A stretch of 48,723 bases of DNA from Gordonia alkanivorans NBRC 16433 (GTDB taxonomy: Bacteria; Actinomycetota; Actinomycetes; Mycobacteriales; Mycobacteriaceae). The notes below the pieces were generated by a model. That model searched no databases and was not told where the DNA came from. It saw only the letters and a list, made by a program, of their open reading frames with translations. This document shows, one piece after another, positions 46,894 to 48,723 of the stretch. Every line of letters starts with the position of its first letter. Position 1 is the first letter of the stretch. Position numbers and translations under genes: made by a program. The DNA lies in contig NZ_BACI01000068.1 of assembly GCF_000225505.1 (NCBI RefSeq), forward strand, positions 1-48,723. The letters are read 5' to 3'.

Positions 46894-47904
46894 ATGAACA
46901 TCGACATCGGCGCACTGCGCATGATCGAGGCCGACAAGGGCATCTCGATCGAGACGGTCATCACCGCCATCGAGACCGCCCTGCTGACCGCCTACCGTCA
47001 CACCGACGGCTTCGCGCCGCATGCGCGTGTCGACATCAATCGCAAGTCCGGTGCCGTCCGCGTGATGGCACAGGAACTCGACCAGAACGGCGACGTCGTC
47101 CACGAGTGGGATGACACCCCCGAGGGCTTCGGCCGGATCGCGGCCACCACGGCGCGTCAGGTCATCCTGCAGCGCCTCCGCGACGCCGAGAACGAGAAGA
47201 ACTTCGGCGACCTCGTGGCCCATGAGGGCGAGATCGTCGGCGGCGTGGTCCAGCAGGACTCCCGCGCCAACGCCCGAGGCATGGTCGTGGTGCAGATCGG
47301 CAGCGACGCCAACAGCACCGAGGGCGTCATCCCGCCCGCCGAGCAGGTGCCCGGCGAGGTCTACACCCACGGCGACCGCATCAAGTGCTATGTCGTCGGC
47401 GTCAGCCGCGGCCCCCGCGGACCGCAGATCACGCTGTCGCGCACCCACCCGAACCTGGTCCGCAAGCTGTTCTCGCTGGAGGTGCCCGAGATCGAGGACG
47501 GTTCGGTCGAGATCGTCGCGGTCGCCCGCGAGGCCGGTCACCGCTCCAAGATCGCCGTGCACACCGGTGTCGCCGGGCTCAACGCCAAGGGCGCCTGCAT
47601 CGGCCCGATGGGCCAGCGCGTGCGCAACGTGATGAGCGAACTTGCCGGCGAGAAGATCGACATCATCGACTTCGACTCCGATCCCGGTGTGTTCGTCGGG
47701 AATGCGCTGTCTCCGGCGAAGGTTGTATCGGTCACCGTGGTCGACGAGGCCGCGAAGGCGGCCCGGGTCGTCGTGCCGGACTATCAGCTCTCCCTCGCCA
47801 TCGGCAAGGAAGGACAGAACGCCCGTCTCGCCGCCCGGCTGACCGGTTGGCGGATCGACATCCGCTCCGACGCCGCCCCCGCGGCCGAGGAGGGAGCCGA
47901 GTGA
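46894..47904 (+). CDS. nusA: Transcription termination/antitermination factor NusA
   Basis: Binds RNA polymerase and nascent RNA and modulates pausing, termination and rRNA antitermination (336 aa). The N-terminal domain binds the polymerase ([20 protein letters not shown]). An S1 domain ([20 protein letters not shown]) and two KH domains follow ([37 protein letters not shown]). The acidic repeats of E. coli NusA are absent, as in other actinobacteria. AGGAG lies before the ATG. Confidence 0.97.
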   Translation: MNIDIGALRMIEADKGISIETVITAIETALLTAYRHTDGFAPHARVDINRKSGAVRVMAQELDQNGDVVHEWDDTPEGFGRIAATTARQVILQRLRDAENEKNFGDLVAHEGEIVGGVVQQDSRANARGMVVVQIGSDANSTEGVIPPAEQVPGEVYTHGDRIKCYVVGVSRGPRGPQITLSRTHPNLVRKLFSLEVPEIEDGSVEIVAVAREAGHRSKIAVHTGVAGLNAKGACIGPMGQRVRNVMSELAGEKIDIIDFDSDPGVFVGNALSPAKVVSVTVVDEAAKAARVVVPDYQLSLAIGKEGQNARLAARLTGWRIDIRSDAAPAAEEGAE

Positions 47905-47945
47905 CACGGGTGACAGCCGATTGTTCGCAACCCGCCCGGTCGCGC

Positions 47946-47951
47946 TAGACT
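47946..47951 (+). promoter_or_regulatory. Candidate -10 element for ylxR (leaderless)
   Basis: TAGACT ends 5 nt before the ylxR ATG. It could provide an internal, leaderless start for ylxR-infB inside the nusA operon. Confidence 0.35.
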
Positions 47952-47956
47952 GATCG

Positions 47957-48262
47957 ATGGTTCAGCGATCCGCCCCCCGCACGTCAACCAATCACAGGCC
48001 GGTACGGATGTGTGTCGGTTGCCGGCAACGGGCACAGGCCGCCGAGTTGGTTCGTGTCGTCGCGCAACAGCGCGAGGACGCCACCGTGCTCGTGGCCGAT
48101 CCCGCGAAGACCATGCCGGGACGTGGCGCTTGGTTGCATGCGAGGGCGGAGTGCATCTCCGTCGCGACGCGACGCAGGGCCTTCGCCGCGGCACTCCGGA
48201 CTCCCGGTCTGACCGCGGACCCGGACGATCTCGCCGAACAGCTCGGCGTGATCACCCACTAA
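47957..48262 (+). CDS. ylxR: YlxR (DUF448) nucleic-acid-binding protein
   Basis: A small basic protein (101 aa) found between nusA and infB in many bacteria. RPVRMCVGCRQRAQAAELVR is the diagnostic segment; the GRGAWLHARAECISVATRRR block completes the fold. YlxR has been described as an RNA-binding protein and, in some bacteria, as a modulator of RNase P. The ATG is the first in frame. 131 bp follow before infB. Confidence 0.88.
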   Translation: MVQRSAPRTSTNHRPVRMCVGCRQRAQAAELVRVVAQQREDATVLVADPAKTMPGRGAWLHARAECISVATRRRAFAAALRTPGLTADPDDLAEQLGVITH

Positions 48263-48393
48263 AGATGGCTCCTCGGAGCCGGAACAGGTTGCAGAAGACA
48301 TGAGCACACCGTGAAGTCCCCACGATGAGCATGTACCGGACATAAATCGAGGCCGTAGCGGGTTAGCCGCTTGGCCTCCAGCAAAGGAGAGCA

Positions 48394-48723
48394 GTGGCAG
48401 GCAAAGCCCGCGTGCACGAACTGGCCAAAGAGCTCGGTGTTACGAGCAAGCAGGTGCTCGAGCGCCTGAAGGAACAGGGCGAGTTCGTCAAATCGGCGTC
48501 GTCGACGGTAGAGGCCCCAGTGGCCCGTCGACTGCGTGAATCATTCCCCGGCACGGACGGGGGAGCCAAGGACGGCGGTTCGTCGTCGGCACCCAGTCCT
48601 CGTCAGTCGGCCAAGCCCGGACCCAAGCCGTCCGGTGCGCCGAAGCCCGGTGCCGCCCCGGCAGCGCCGGCCGAGCGTCCCGCCCCGGGACCCCAGACCA
48701 GCGCGCCCCAGTCGGGCGCACCC
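48394..48723 (+). CDS. infB: Translation initiation factor IF-2 (3' end beyond window)
   Basis: The first 110 codons of IF-2, which brings initiator tRNA to the 30S subunit. The N-terminal IF2_N module is clear: [20 protein letters not shown] followed by [19 protein letters not shown] long Pro/Ala/Gly/Ser-rich linker follows and is still running at the edge. GTPase motifs are not reached. AAGGAGA lies 6 nt before the GTG start. Confidence 0.95.
   Translation, partial: MAGKARVHELAKELGVTSKQVLERLKEQGEFVKSASSTVEAPVARRLRESFPGTDGGAKDGGSSSAPSPRQSAKPGPKPSGAPKPGAAPAAPAERPAPGPQTSAPQSGAP

Noticed and set aside
48267..48280. Hairpin GGCTCC-TC-GGAGCC after ylxR
   Set aside because: The stem is short with a tiny loop, no T tract follows, and infB is normally co-transcribed, so a terminator is unlikely.

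Overview
This window looks like a chromosomal segment of a high-GC, mycolic-acid-producing actinobacterium of the order Mycobacteriales. Gordonia or a close relative such as Williamsia or Rhodococcus is my best guess; no rRNA is present to confirm it. The reasons are the high GC with many GTG starts, a mycothione reductase, a mycolyltransferase remnant, EfpA, a DosR/DosS pair, and a gene order that follows the Mycobacterium tuberculosis stretch Rv2895c to Rv2839c (from memory): viuB, xerC, M23 peptidase, rpsB, tsf, pyrH, frr, cdsA, rlmN, dxr, rip, gcpE, GNAT, PBP lipoprotein, mapB, mtr, mqo, ChlID, cobO, cobB, cysG, efpA, proS, rimP, nusA, ylxR, infB.

Layout. 1-2.5 kb: a TetR regulator cut by the window edge, a siderophore-interacting reductase behind an iron box, and XerC. 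2.5-4.9 kb: an M23 peptidase, then rpsB-tsf. 4.9-6.9 kb: a decay patch of three consecutive 5'-truncated genes (MFS exporter, mycolyltransferase, GpgS-like glycosyltransferase). 6.9-10.8 kb: pyrH-frr-cdsA, a LapA-like protein and rlmN, closed by a perfect bidirectional terminator. 10.8-18.7 kb: a DUF2631 protein, a PuuE-like allantoinase, the isoprenoid genes dxr and ispG around the site-2 protease rip1, a GNAT and a penicillin-binding lipoprotein. 18.7-21.7 kb: hmuTUV, reverse strand. 21.8-25 kb: map and a frameshifted transmembrane Ser/Thr kinase with an extracellular RCC1 propeller. 25-31.5 kb: cobQ, two alpha/beta hydrolases, mtr and mqo. 31.5-41 kb: an ElaA-like GNAT, chelatase, cobO and cobB, then a DosS/DosR-desaturase block, then cysG. 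41-48.7 kb: efpA, yaaA/proS, two small reverse-strand genes, and rimP-nusA-ylxR-infB (infB cut by the edge).

Functional themes: translation and RNA maturation (rpsB, tsf, frr, rlmN, map, proS, rimP, nusA, ylxR, infB); envelope and isoprenoids (cdsA, dxr, ispG, rip1, PBP); iron and heme acquisition (SIP, hmuTUV); late cobalamin synthesis (cobQ, ChlID, cobO, cobB, cysG); redox and oxygen sensing (mtr, mqo, DosS/DosR, acyl-ACP desaturase).

The most unusual items are the kinase-RCC1 receptor with seven cysteine-paired blades and a frameshift, the DosS/DosR/desaturase block inserted between cobB and cysG, the deletion scar between tsf and pyrH, and a recurrent promoter layout in which a -10-like hexamer ends 5-8 nt before the start codon, implying leaderless mRNAs. 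I saw no CRISPR array, tRNA, rRNA, intact insertion sequence or prophage. Apart from the decay patch, no stretch over 300 bases lacks a gene.
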